From positions 406,899 through 470,898 of the forward strand of contig DIYJ01000020.1 in the NCBI GenBank assembly GCA_002428995.1: a stretch of 64,000 nt of DNA, written 5' to 3'. The translations under genes and the position numbers were made by a program. The notes under the pieces were generated by a model. It did no database searches, had not been told where the DNA came from, and worked only from the letters and a program-made list of their open reading frames with translations. The stretch comes from Flavobacteriales bacterium UBA6057 (lineage in GTDB: Bacteria > Bacteroidota > Bacteroidia > Flavobacteriales_G > Salibacteraceae). Shown in pieces: positions 28,263 to 37,022 of this stretch; the stretch's first letter is position 1; each line of letters starts with the position of its first letter.

Positions 28263-29954
28263 ATGCTTTTACTTCTCGTTAGCTGGGGCATCATCCTCTT
28301 GGCTTGTATTCCATACGGATATGCTCTTTCCAAAGTGACTGAGGAAGCGGGCTCAGATGATCAAAAGAAATCCCTGAGTCTGATTTTTTTACTCGGGCTT
28401 GCATCCGTTTCGTGTATTGTTTCCTGGTTTTCTCTGGCAGTTACCATCGGGCCAGCCATGCTCGCTGCCATACTGCTGGGCAGTGTGCTCATCATGGTCT
28501 CCATGCGGGGAGAGTTTCAGCCGTTCGTTCAATACCACATCGATCGTTTTCGAAGGCTACATTGGAGCGTTTGGGGCATCCTGCTCGCTTTGCTAATGCT
28601 CTGCCTCTATTTCTCGGCCGGCCCCATTCTGGTTTATGACACAGGGCTGTACCATGCGCAAAGCATTCAATGGGCAGAATCCTATCCAGTCGTCAAAGGC
28701 CTGGGAAACCTCCATGGCCGATTAGCTTTCAATTGCCACTCCTTCCTGCTGGATGCACTCTTTCGAAGGCCTTTTATGCAGTGGTTTGGGCTCAACGCAT
28801 TTTATCCCCTTTGTGGATTGCTGTTTTTCTGGTTGAGCGCTTTTTGCACCCTCACGATCATCAAGTCTTTCAGGCAAGGACCATTTGCGCTGGGCATGGC
28901 AAGCGCCCTGATCATTTTTTTCACCTGGTTCCTCTTCCCGATCTATGTTTCCTCGCCCTGGCCAGATCTTGTTCTAGCCTCCATCCTTCTCCTGCTTTTC
29001 CTGGTAACAACAAGGACCATGGTCTACCAGGGACGCACACCATCCGTAGCCACCCTCATCATCATAAGCGCCTTTGCCATGACCGTGAAGCTCTCAGCGC
29101 TGATGATCCTTATCCTGCCCTTGGCCGTGATACTGAATCGGGGTATGGGTCAATTTCAAGGTCGACAATGGATGCTGTTTGCTGCCTGTTTCCTAGTCAT
29201 GGTCTCTCCCTTTTTTGCTCGTAATGTTTTGCTGAGTGGTTACCTGGTCTACCCTTTTGAACTGCTGGACATCTTTCAATTTGACTGGAAGGTTCCCACC
29301 GACATGGTCATCAATGAGCGCAAGTGGATCAAGTCATGGGCATTGGTAAAAAGTGCTGATGCCGACCTGTTGCTCTCGAAGCCGCTTCCAGAACAGTACA
29401 GGCTATGGTTTCAAAGCCTTTCCTTCAATCCACGCGCGCTTATTCTCAGCGGAATCACCGGACTATCAACACTCGTTGCTGTTTTTCTCTACCGCAAGAA
29501 TCGAAGCCTGCTTCCCATCGTGGCGAGCCTCGTCATCATGTCTGCTTTCTGGATTCTATCTGCGCCCGATGTTCGTTTCAACTACGCTCCTCTCATATTC
29601 TCCGCAGGATTTGGGATAAGCCTGCTGTTTAACTTCAACCTCTTCTCAAGGCTGGCCGGAATTGCTCTCGCAGGCCTTTGCCTATACGTTGCCGTTCGCT
29701 CCATCCCCTATCATACTGACAAGCACCCCTACACTCTGGCAGAAGTCATCTTACAGCCCAAAGAGCTGTTCCTCGAGCGCTTTGTCTACACCACGGAACA
29801 ACTCAATTCGAATGTCTCCCTTCTTGTCCCGGACCAGATCAACAAGACCAATCGATGCAACGATGAGGCTCTTCCATGTGCCCCAGACTTAAATCCTCAG
29901 CTAGTTTTGCGGGAAGATGAACTCAGCAAGGGGTTCAGAATGAACAGCCATTGA
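28263..29954 (+). CDS. Large multi-pass membrane protein of the glycan cluster (LIC_10190-like)
   Basis: 563 residues with about 11-12 hydrophobic helices from residue 2 to about 470. A conserved loop YDTGLYHAQSIQWAESYPVV near residue 123, followed by KGLGNLHGRLAFNCHS, resembles the LIC_10190-family membrane proteins and recalls the acidic first loop of GT-C enzymes. It may be a membrane glycosyltransferase using a lipid-linked donor, or a polymerase-like protein. Only family-level resemblance is claimed. The soluble C-terminal tail (about 60 residues) has paired cysteines (TNRCNDEALPCAPD). The next gene starts inside its stop codon. Confidence 0.72.
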   Translation: MLLLLVSWGIILLACIPYGYALSKVTEEAGSDDQKKSLSLIFLLGLASVSCIVSWFSLAVTIGPAMLAAILLGSVLIMVSMRGEFQPFVQYHIDRFRRLHWSVWGILLALLMLCLYFSAGPILVYDTGLYHAQSIQWAESYPVVKGLGNLHGRLAFNCHSFLLDALFRRPFMQWFGLNAFYPLCGLLFFWLSAFCTLTIIKSFRQGPFALGMASALIIFFTWFLFPIYVSSPWPDLVLASILLLLFLVTTRTMVYQGRTPSVATLIIISAFAMTVKLSALMILILPLAVILNRGMGQFQGRQWMLFAACFLVMVSPFFARNVLLSGYLVYPFELLDIFQFDWKVPTDMVINERKWIKSWALVKSADADLLLSKPLPEQYRLWFQSLSFNPRALILSGITGLSTLVAVFLYRKNRSLLPIVASLVIMSAFWILSAPDVRFNYAPLIFSAGFGISLLFNFNLFSRLAGIALAGLCLYVAVRSIPYHTDKHPYTLAEVILQPKELFLERFVYTTEQLNSNVSLLVPDQINKTNRCNDEALPCAPDLNPQLVLREDELSKGFRMNSH

Positions 29955-31132
29955 GAGAGAAGCCTCACATCCTGCACGTGGTCGCGTGGTGGCCCCAAAA
30001 AGAAAGTCCTTTCAGAGGTTTGTTTATCCGTGAGCACATCCTGGCAACCCGGAATAACTTCAACCCTACCGTGCTTCATCTTGAAATTGACAAGTCCAAC
30101 GAGGCTATTCCATTTAAGATTTCGACAACGGAACAAGATGACGAAGGACTGAGGGTGATCCGGCTCAGGATCAGTACAAGCATTCGCAGGTTTGGAGTTC
30201 ATGATTGGTTGGTAAAGCGCGCTTACAGCCAGGCAATCTCAAGAATTGAGCGGGAACAACCGTTCGACCTCTACCACATCCACGTTCGGACACATTTGAC
30301 GAAGCTCGTGCCGGAGTTGAGCATTCTGCGTTCCAAACCCTTTCTGCTGAGCGAGCACTTTTCCTTCTATCACCGTGGTTTCTTTCTACTGGAGCCACAG
30401 GAGCAAAAAACGCAACAAGCTGCCATCGCGCGCTGGTTTCAATCCACTCAACTCCGAAGAATCATGCCCGTATCTTCTGAGCTGATGGAAGTATTGGCTA
30501 GTAAGTTTGAGGCACCTGAGGGCAAGCTAAAAATGGTGAGGAACATTGCCAGTTCAGTCTTTGCATTTGATTCAGAGATTGGCAGAAAATCCGGTAAGCT
30601 GGTCTTAGTAGCATCCTGGAACAAGCCCAAAAACCCCAGAGTCTTCATCGAGGCACTGCAACTGCTGCCCAAGGCACTCGCGCAGGGCCTTGAAGTTCAT
30701 TTCATAGGTGACGGTCCTGAGCTGACTGCTGCGAAAGAGCTGATCGATTCCTCGGTCCGCGAAATCAGCTTTGAGTTTCACGGCCCTCAGTCCAAAACCT
30801 ACATAGCCCGTCACTTAAAGGAAGCTCAGTTTTTAGTGCATCCGACCGATGCTGAAAATGCACCCACCGTCATCTCCGAAGCCCTGTGCTGCGGGACGCC
30901 TGTTCTGTCCATGGCGGTAAACGGAATTCCTGAAATGGTCACCGATCAAAATGGACATCTGGTTCCTCCGGGAGATGCAGCAGCTTTAGCTAAGGCTATG
31001 GAGCAGATGCTGAATCACTCGTCTTTCGACCATAGAACCATCGCAGAAGAAGCGCGGATGCTCTATTCACCGGAAGCGGTTGGAGCATCCATTGAGGCAG
31101 AGTATCACCAAATCATCGATCAACATGGATAG
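29951..31132 (+). CDS. Glycosyltransferase family 4
   Basis: 393 residues from a TTG whose last bases form the stop of the previous gene (TTGA), a tight coupling. HILHVVAWWPQKESPFRGLF begins the acceptor domain, LVLVASWNKPKNPRVFIEAL the donor domain, and HPTDAENAPTVISEALCCGT carries the EX7E motif. The SPFRG-FIREH pattern is typical of GT4 enzymes of this group. Sugar and linkage are unknown. The next gene overlaps by 8 bp. Confidence 0.88.
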   Translation: MREKPHILHVVAWWPQKESPFRGLFIREHILATRNNFNPTVLHLEIDKSNEAIPFKISTTEQDDEGLRVIRLRISTSIRRFGVHDWLVKRAYSQAISRIEREQPFDLYHIHVRTHLTKLVPELSILRSKPFLLSEHFSFYHRGFFLLEPQEQKTQQAAIARWFQSTQLRRIMPVSSELMEVLASKFEAPEGKLKMVRNIASSVFAFDSEIGRKSGKLVLVASWNKPKNPRVFIEALQLLPKALAQGLEVHFIGDGPELTAAKELIDSSVREISFEFHGPQSKTYIARHLKEAQFLVHPTDAENAPTVISEALCCGTPVLSMAVNGIPEMVTDQNGHLVPPGDAAALAKAMEQMLNHSSFDHRTIAEEARMLYSPEAVGASIEAEYHQIIDQHG

Positions 31133-32282
31133 CGCGGATATCATCATGTTGCTCGACAATCCTCTGGCTTCGGATCAGCGGGTTGAAAAGGAAGCTCAGA
31201 GCCTGGCTTCTTCAGGTTTCGAGGTGCTTATTCTGGCGACCAATGAAAACAGCGACCTTCCTACCAATGAGAAGCGCAATGGCTATATCATTGAACGGTC
31301 GCTGGATGTGGAACTGAAACATCCGCTGCGAAAAGGCTATAAAAAGCGACTTGAGAAGGCCGTGAATCTTCTGCTCAGCAAGCATTGTCGCATCCTGCAT
31401 TGCCATGATTATTTTCTGCTGCAATTGGCAGCTCAGGTAAAGGAGAAACGGCCCGAGCTGTACCTCACTTATGATGCACATGAATACCTCAAAGGCTGGC
31501 CTTACTACAAGGAGATTGAACATCCTCTCAATCGCTTCAAGGGGCGACTGGTGTGGCAACAACTGAAGCAATTGGAAGCCCGGAACATTCACCAATGTAA
31601 TTTACTCATTACCCCGTCTGAAGCGCTGCGCAAAGCGATGATCATTGATCACCGCTTCCAGGGAGATAGCCTGGCCATTCGAAACATTCCTTCTAAGATG
31701 GCAGCTGGAAAGAGGCGAGACGTCAGATCAGAAGCTGGGATTGATTCGGACAAGAGCATTCTCGTGCACTCAGGCTCGGTTTACATGAGCGATGCCTTTC
31801 TCGACACTTTTGTAGCACTTCTTGAGGAGCAGAAGAACTTTGCATTGCTGTTCATCGGCAATCGCCCGAGGCATTTTGAGCTGCAAAAGGAATTCGCGCA
31901 GCATCCGCAGGTACATTTCATGGATTATGATGTGGACTATTTGATCCAGGATCTGGCACAATGCGATGCCGGCATTGCTTACACGAGGGCTCACTCCTAC
32001 ATCGCCCACCGTCTGGGATCTTCCAATCGGGTGATGGAGTACTCCATGGCGGGCATTCCCATCATCGCCACAGAGCAAATCACACACCGGGAACTTCAGG
32101 AAGCTTTTGGTCATGTCTTGTTGTTCAACGAGAGCGATGAAGCAACTCTCAACAGCGCCCTTAAAGAGTTTAGGAAAGAAAGGGAAACGCTGAAGGCCAA
32201 TGCTCTCGCATCCAAAGACAAGCTCTCCTGGGAGCAGGAGATTTCTCCACTTGAAGCACACTATAAAGCGCTGTTACACTGA
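31125..32282 (+). CDS. Glycosyltransferase (GT4-like)
   Basis: 385 residues from the ATG at 31125 (MDSADIIMLLDNPLASDQRV), which overlaps the stop of the previous gene. DQRVEKEAQSLASSGFEVLI is the typical start of GT4 enzymes ('DPRVxxEAxxL'). ILHCHDYFLLQLAAQV, LTYDAHEYLKGWPYY and the donor-site segment SYIAHRLGSSNRVMEYSMAG followed by IPIIATEQ are all recognisable. Cytoplasmic GT-B enzyme; specificity unknown. Confidence 0.86.
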   Translation: MDSADIIMLLDNPLASDQRVEKEAQSLASSGFEVLILATNENSDLPTNEKRNGYIIERSLDVELKHPLRKGYKKRLEKAVNLLLSKHCRILHCHDYFLLQLAAQVKEKRPELYLTYDAHEYLKGWPYYKEIEHPLNRFKGRLVWQQLKQLEARNIHQCNLLITPSEALRKAMIIDHRFQGDSLAIRNIPSKMAAGKRRDVRSEAGIDSDKSILVHSGSVYMSDAFLDTFVALLEEQKNFALLFIGNRPRHFELQKEFAQHPQVHFMDYDVDYLIQDLAQCDAGIAYTRAHSYIAHRLGSSNRVMEYSMAGIPIIATEQITHRELQEAFGHVLLFNESDEATLNSALKEFRKERETLKANALASKDKLSWEQEISPLEAHYKALLH

Positions 32283-32290
32283 ATCCATCG

Positions 32291-33175
32291 ATGTCTGCTC
32301 AACCCAAATACAGCATCATCATCCCGGTTCATAACCGGGAAAAGTTCATCGAACGCTCTGTTCGATCCGTGCTGAACCAAAGTTTCCCGAACCTGGAAGT
32401 GCTGTGCGTCAACAACGGCAGCACAGATCAGACGTGGCCCATTTTGGAGCGGCTCGCGAAAGAAGATCAGCGCGTCCGCATTTTCGACCAAACGAACAAG
32501 GGTCGTTGCGCGGCTCGCAACCGGGGTTTGGATGAAGCTAAAGGAGAGTGGATTTGCTTCCTGGACTCAGATGACTTCTACTACTCCCATCATCTGGCAT
32601 CTTTTGAAGGCCAGAGAGCCTTGAAAAAAGAAGCTTTGGCCTTCGCATCTACGCTGGTTCACAATCATTCCCTCACGGACAAAAACCAAACGAATCGCCT
32701 GAGCGATCAATGGCTCACGCTGAATCATTTCGTTCGAACCAACCCTATCTCGCTCATTCAGCTTTGCCTGCACCGATCCATCGCAGCTGAGCTTCGCTTT
32801 CACGAAGAGGATTTACCCATGGCTGAAGACTGGCTATTCGTGCGTGAATTGGCCCTGAAAACGAGCATTTGGAAGTTCGATGAAAAAACGGTGGAGGTAG
32901 GAGAGCACGATGGACGATCCATGAACACCATGGACCTGGAGCGCATCGCACGTTACAACATAAAGTCCTCAGAACTCTTTGCAAGTCGCAACGAGCTGGA
33001 CAAATCCATGGAGCAAAAAATACTGAGCGAAGGCTACCTCCTGGGAGCACATATCTTCTTGAAAGCTGGAAACCGAGCTTCCGCAAAAAAGGCTCTGTCC
33101 AGGAGCCTCCGATATCCGAATAGCTGGAAGCGCTATAGCCTGACTTGGGCCATTCTCAAGTTCCTGCTCCCTTAG
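32291..33175 (+). CDS. Glycosyltransferase family 2
   Basis: 294 residues. The GT-A core is YSIIIPVHNREKFIERSVRS near residue 7, NNGSTDQTWPILERLA near 45, CAARNRGLDEAKGEW near 78 and CFLDSDDFYYSHH near 95 with the DXD motif. The C-terminal helical part resembles other GT2 enzymes of polysaccharide loci. It is the last gene of the glycan operon, eight bases after the preceding stop. No obvious terminator precedes the sdhC promoter 70 bases later. Confidence 0.9.
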   Translation: MSAQPKYSIIIPVHNREKFIERSVRSVLNQSFPNLEVLCVNNGSTDQTWPILERLAKEDQRVRIFDQTNKGRCAARNRGLDEAKGEWICFLDSDDFYYSHHLASFEGQRALKKEALAFASTLVHNHSLTDKNQTNRLSDQWLTLNHFVRTNPISLIQLCLHRSIAAELRFHEEDLPMAEDWLFVRELALKTSIWKFDEKTVEVGEHDGRSMNTMDLERIARYNIKSSELFASRNELDKSMEQKILSEGYLLGAHIFLKAGNRASAKKALSRSLRYPNSWKRYSLTWAILKFLLP

Positions 33176-33244
33176 AAGCTTATTGAGAATCAGTCCAAAT
33201 AAGGACTTCCATTTTCAGCGGCTTTCTATCAAACTTTTGGGGCA

Positions 33245-33252
33245 TACATTTG
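33245..33252 (+). promoter_or_regulatory. -7 promoter element of sdhCAB
   Basis: TACATTTG is a full match to TAnnTTTG, 26 bases upstream of the ATG at 33279. A canonical TTG at -33 is absent (TTT at 33223, 19 bases upstream). Its position inside the longer open frame that begins at 33183 argues that translation starts at 33279. Confidence 0.55.
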
Positions 33253-33278
33253 TCCACTTACTAGACCATTTTAAATCT

Positions 33279-33947
33279 ATGGCATCATCATCTCCTTTAG
33301 GTTCTTCCCTGGCGCGTAAGTACGCAATGGCACTCTCGGGCCTTTTCCTCATTTTCTTTTTGCTCCAGCATTTGACCATCAATTTTACATCGGTGTTCAG
33401 TCCGGAGACGTTCAACGAGTTGTCTCATTTCATGGGGACAAACTTTGTGGTTCAGGCTATTTTACAACCGGTTCTGGCATTTGGGGTGTTTTTCCACCTC
33501 GCCATGGGCATCCGGTTGGAGCTCATGAACAGGAAGGCACGTCCTGTGAAGTACGCCTACAGCAAGCCAGGTGCAAATTCCAGTTGGGTTAGTCGAAACA
33601 TGATCATCACCGGTATCACCGTGCTGCTCTTTCTCGCCCTGCACTTTTATGACTTCTGGATTCCAGAACTAAAGATCAAGTATGTTGATGGTTTGATGGA
33701 TGATACCACTCGCTACTATCCTGAACTGCTTCACAAGTTCGAAAACCCGGTGAGGGTTGGATTGTACGTTCTGTCATTTGTATTTCTAGCACTTCACCTG
33801 TTGCATGGTTTCCAGTCTGCGTTCCAGTCAATGGGTGCGCGCCATAAGAAATACACCCCGATCATCGAAAAGCTGGGAACGGCATATGCGGTTCTTGTGC
33901 CTTTCGGATTTATCGTGATCGCCATCTATCATTTCGTAGCTCACTAA
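33279..33947 (+). CDS. sdhC: Succinate dehydrogenase / fumarate reductase cytochrome b subunit
   Basis: 222 residues with five membrane helices. It anchors the complex and passes electrons from succinate to menaquinone. Candidate heme-ligand histidines lie in the helices at LLQHLTINF, FFHLAMGIRLELMNR, FLALHFYDFW and LALHLLHGFQSAFQSMG. Length and gene order fit the single-subunit di-heme b-type anchor of Bacteroidota (SdhC-A-B). The ATG at 33279 (MASSSPLGSSLARKYAMALS) is preferred over an upstream in-frame start at 33183, which would precede the promoter. SdhA follows after 11 bases. Confidence 0.93.
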   Translation: MASSSPLGSSLARKYAMALSGLFLIFFLLQHLTINFTSVFSPETFNELSHFMGTNFVVQAILQPVLAFGVFFHLAMGIRLELMNRKARPVKYAYSKPGANSSWVSRNMIITGITVLLFLALHFYDFWIPELKIKYVDGLMDDTTRYYPELLHKFENPVRVGLYVLSFVFLALHLLHGFQSAFQSMGARHKKYTPIIEKLGTAYAVLVPFGFIVIAIYHFVAH

Positions 33948-33958
33948 CTTCCCATTAT

Positions 33959-35968
33959 ATGTCTAAGTTAGATTCAAGAATTCCTGAAGGTCCAATCTCA
34001 GACAAGTGGACCAATCATAAGAACAACATTCGGCTGGTAAATCCAGCAAACAAGCGTCTGATCGATGTGATCGTGGTGGGAACAGGTTTGGCCGGAGGTT
34101 CAGCATCTGCAACACTCGCTGAACTGGGTTATAACGTAAAGGCCTTTTGCTACCAGGACTCTCCAAGACGGGCACACTCGATTGCTGCCCAGGGAGGTAT
34201 CAATGCCGCTAAGAACTACCAGGGAGATGGTGACTCCACCTATCGCTTGTTCTACGATACTGTAAAGGGTGGTGATTATCGCTCTCGCGAAGCCAACGTA
34301 TACCGACTGGCAGAGGTCTCGGCCAACATTATTGATCAATGTGTAGCGCAAGGTGTTCCTTTTGCCCGTGATTATGGAGGATTGCTGGACAACCGTTCGT
34401 TTGGTGGTGTGCAGGTTTCCCGAACGTTTTATGCAAAAGGACAGACAGGTCAGCAGCTGCTGCTGGGTTGCTACTCTGCGATGTCACGTCAGATCGGTAA
34501 GGGAAAGATCAAGATGTACAATCGCCACGAGATGCTGGATTTGGTGATCGTAGATGGAAAAGCAAGAGGCATCATTGCCAGAAACCTCATCACCGGTGAA
34601 ATTGAGCGTCATTCTGCGCATGCTGTAGTGATCGCTTCCGGTGGATACGGAAACGTTTTTTTCCTGTCTACCAATGCCATGGGATCGAATGTTTCTGCAG
34701 GCTGGAAGGTTCACAAGAAGGGTGCTTTCTTCGCCAATCCATGCTTCACCCAGATCCACCCAACCTGCATTCCGCAGCACGGTGATCAGCAGTCGAAACT
34801 GACCCTGATGTCAGAGTCACTCCGAAACGATGGACGAATTTGGGTGCCTGCCAAAAAGGAAGATGCCGAAGCTATTCGGGCCGGAAAGCTCGATCCGACT
34901 CAGCTCAAGGAAGAAGACAGAGATTATTACCTCGAGAGACGTTACCCATCCTTCGGAAACCTCGTTCCAAGAGATGTTGCCTCCAGAGCTGCCAAAGAGC
35001 GATGTGACGCAGGTTTTGGTGTAGGAACCAACGAAACAGGTGAAGCGGTTTACCTCGATTTCTCCTCCGCCATCATGCGCTACGGCCAGGAAGAGGCCAA
35101 CGTGAAAGGTATTCACAACGCGAGCGAAGCCCAGGTGAGAGCCTTGGGAGAAAAAGTCGTTGAGAAGAAATACGGGAACCTGTTCCAGATGTACGAGAAG
35201 ATCACAGCTGATAACCCGTACAAGACTCCGATGAAGATTTACCCGGCTGTTCACTATACCATGGGAGGTGTTTGGGTCGATTACAACTTGATGACCACCA
35301 TTCCTGGCTGCTACGCGATTGGAGAAGCCAATTTCTCTGATCACGGTGCGAACCGACTGGGAGCCTCGGCACTGATGCAGGGTCTTGCTGACGGGTACTT
35401 TGTACTGCCTTATACCATCGGTGATTACCTCGCAGATGACATTCGTACCGGAGCTATTTCTACCGATTCACCAGAATTTGAAGCGGCAGAGGCTTCGGTG
35501 AAAGAGCGCATCAATTTCTTCGTCAACAACAAGGGTTCTAAATCCGTGGACTACTTCCACCGCAGACTTGGAAAAGTGATGTGGAACAAGGTGGGAATGG
35601 CGAGAAACGAGCAAGGCTTGAAAGAAGCGATTCAGGAGATCAAGGCCATTAGAGAAGAGTTTTGGAAGGAAGTGACCGTGCCTGGTTCAGCAGATGGCAT
35701 CAACCTCGAATTGGAAAAGGCCGGTAGAGTGGCAGACTTCCTGGAGCTGGGTGAGCTTTTTGCCCGTGATGCACTGGAAAGAAACGAATCATGTGGAGGG
35801 CATTTCCGCGAGGAATATCAAACGGAAGAAGGTGAAGCTGTTCGCGATGACGCGGGATACACCTTCGCATCCACTTGGGAATTTAAAGGAGAGCCTTCCG
35901 AGGCTGTACTTCACCGGGAAGAACTGAAGTACGAGAACATCGAATTGAAGACGCGCTCGTACAAGTAA
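33959..35968 (+). CDS. sdhA: Succinate dehydrogenase flavoprotein subunit
   Basis: 669 residues. It oxidises succinate to fumarate in the TCA cycle via a covalent FAD. FAD-binding motif VVGTGLAGGSASATLAELG near residue 40; RRAHSIAAQGGINAAKNYQG contains the His expected to bind FAD covalently; the substrate region HPTCIPQHGDQQSKL and the C-terminal HYTMGGVWVDYN and DHGANRLGASALMQGL are conserved. The length suits the Bacteroidota/epsilon-type SdhA. Located between sdhC and sdhB in one operon. Confidence 0.97.
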   Translation: MSKLDSRIPEGPISDKWTNHKNNIRLVNPANKRLIDVIVVGTGLAGGSASATLAELGYNVKAFCYQDSPRRAHSIAAQGGINAAKNYQGDGDSTYRLFYDTVKGGDYRSREANVYRLAEVSANIIDQCVAQGVPFARDYGGLLDNRSFGGVQVSRTFYAKGQTGQQLLLGCYSAMSRQIGKGKIKMYNRHEMLDLVIVDGKARGIIARNLITGEIERHSAHAVVIASGGYGNVFFLSTNAMGSNVSAGWKVHKKGAFFANPCFTQIHPTCIPQHGDQQSKLTLMSESLRNDGRIWVPAKKEDAEAIRAGKLDPTQLKEEDRDYYLERRYPSFGNLVPRDVASRAAKERCDAGFGVGTNETGEAVYLDFSSAIMRYGQEEANVKGIHNASEAQVRALGEKVVEKKYGNLFQMYEKITADNPYKTPMKIYPAVHYTMGGVWVDYNLMTTIPGCYAIGEANFSDHGANRLGASALMQGLADGYFVLPYTIGDYLADDIRTGAISTDSPEFEAAEASVKERINFFVNNKGSKSVDYFHRRLGKVMWNKVGMARNEQGLKEAIQEIKAIREEFWKEVTVPGSADGINLELEKAGRVADFLELGELFARDALERNESCGGHFREEYQTEEGEAVRDDAGYTFASTWEFKGEPSEAVLHREELKYENIELKTRSYK

Positions 35969-35995
35969 TTGATTAAGGACTTTATACATTAAGAT

Positions 35996-36763
35996 ATGTC
36001 AGCAGAAAAAGGTTTGAACCTGACGCTCAAAGTTTGGCGCCAGAAAAACAGCAAGGACAAGGGAGGCATTGAAACCTATCAGGTATCCAATATTTCGCCT
36101 GACAGCTCCTTTTTGGAAATGATTGACATCCTTAACGAGCAATTGATTGGCGAGGGCAAAGAGCCTGTAGCTTTTGATCACGATTGCCGCGAGGGCATCT
36201 GCGGAAGCTGCTCCATGTACATCAACGGTCAGGCGCATGGCCCGGGCCGTGCCATCACTACCTGCCAGCTTCACATGCGTGAATTCAAGGATGGTGAGAC
36301 CATTTACATTGAGCCTTGGAGAGCGGGAGCTTTCCCGGTTATCAAAGATTTGATGGTAGACCGAAGTGCCTTTGACCGTATCATGGCTTCAGGAGGTTTT
36401 GTGAGTGTAAACACTTCTGGTAACACCCAGGATGCGAATGCCATTCCCATTGAAAAGGTGAATGCCGACATGGCCTTTGATGCAGCTACCTGCATTGGCT
36501 GTGGCGCTTGTGTTGCCTCCTGTAAGAATGCCTCAGCGATGCTGTTCGTTTCTGCCAAGGTTTCTCAGTTTTCACTCCTGCCTCAGGGACAAACGGAAGC
36601 CAAGCAGCGAGCGATCAACATGGTGAACCAGATGGACGAAGAAGGTTTCGGAAACTGTACAAACACAGGTGCGTGTGCTGTAGAATGTCCAAAAGAGATC
36701 TCCCTCGAGAACATCGCCCGCATGAACAGGGAATACCTCTCCGCCTCAGTCGCGAAGGAGTAA
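35996..36763 (+). CDS. sdhB: Succinate dehydrogenase iron-sulfur subunit
   Basis: 255 residues. It carries three Fe-S clusters between FAD and heme. The [2Fe-2S] ligands are in CREGICGSCSMYING plus CQ near residue 92. The [4Fe-4S]/[3Fe-4S] ligands are in CIGCGACVASCKNA near 166 and CTNTGACAVECPKEI near 220. The second motif lacks the first cysteine spacing of E. coli SdhB but matches the Bacteroidota type. It ends the sdhCAB operon. Confidence 0.97.
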   Translation: MSAEKGLNLTLKVWRQKNSKDKGGIETYQVSNISPDSSFLEMIDILNEQLIGEGKEPVAFDHDCREGICGSCSMYINGQAHGPGRAITTCQLHMREFKDGETIYIEPWRAGAFPVIKDLMVDRSAFDRIMASGGFVSVNTSGNTQDANAIPIEKVNADMAFDAATCIGCGACVASCKNASAMLFVSAKVSQFSLLPQGQTEAKQRAINMVNQMDEEGFGNCTNTGACAVECPKEISLENIARMNREYLSASVAKE

Positions 36764-36903
36764 AAACAAAACTTCCCATACTCACCGGCCTGCAAGGAAT
36801 TCATCCATTTGGGGGAATCAACCTGAGCTGGATCAACTCACCGTTTCGACCATTGATGAATCGGGGGTTACAATTTTGGCTGGCATCTTCCGTTCAGCGC
36901 TAC

Positions 36904-36924
36904 TCCATTGTAATTCACAATGGA
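36904..36924. other. Perfect inverted repeat in the sdhB-aminotransferase gap
   Basis: TCCATTGT, spacer AATTC, ACAATGGA. It lies in the 259-base gap (36764-37022) that otherwise holds no gene or clear promoter. No T-tract follows, so it is not a standard terminator. It could be a binding site or a chance palindrome. Confidence 0.4.
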
Positions 36925-37022
36925 ATCAACGGTCCCATAAAACTGTTGAAACAATAATCTAAAAGACAACTTGCGAGTTGCCCGGCATTCTACTTTTACG
37001 GGCTGTTTGAAAGTCAAAGTAC

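Noticed and set aside
34817..35344. 175-codon minus-strand frame inside sdhA
   Set aside because: Antisense to a highly conserved enzyme gene, with no motif of its own.
36673..36957. 94-codon frame crossing the end of sdhB
   Set aside because: More than a quarter overlaps sdhB in another frame and the rest has no protein-like pattern.
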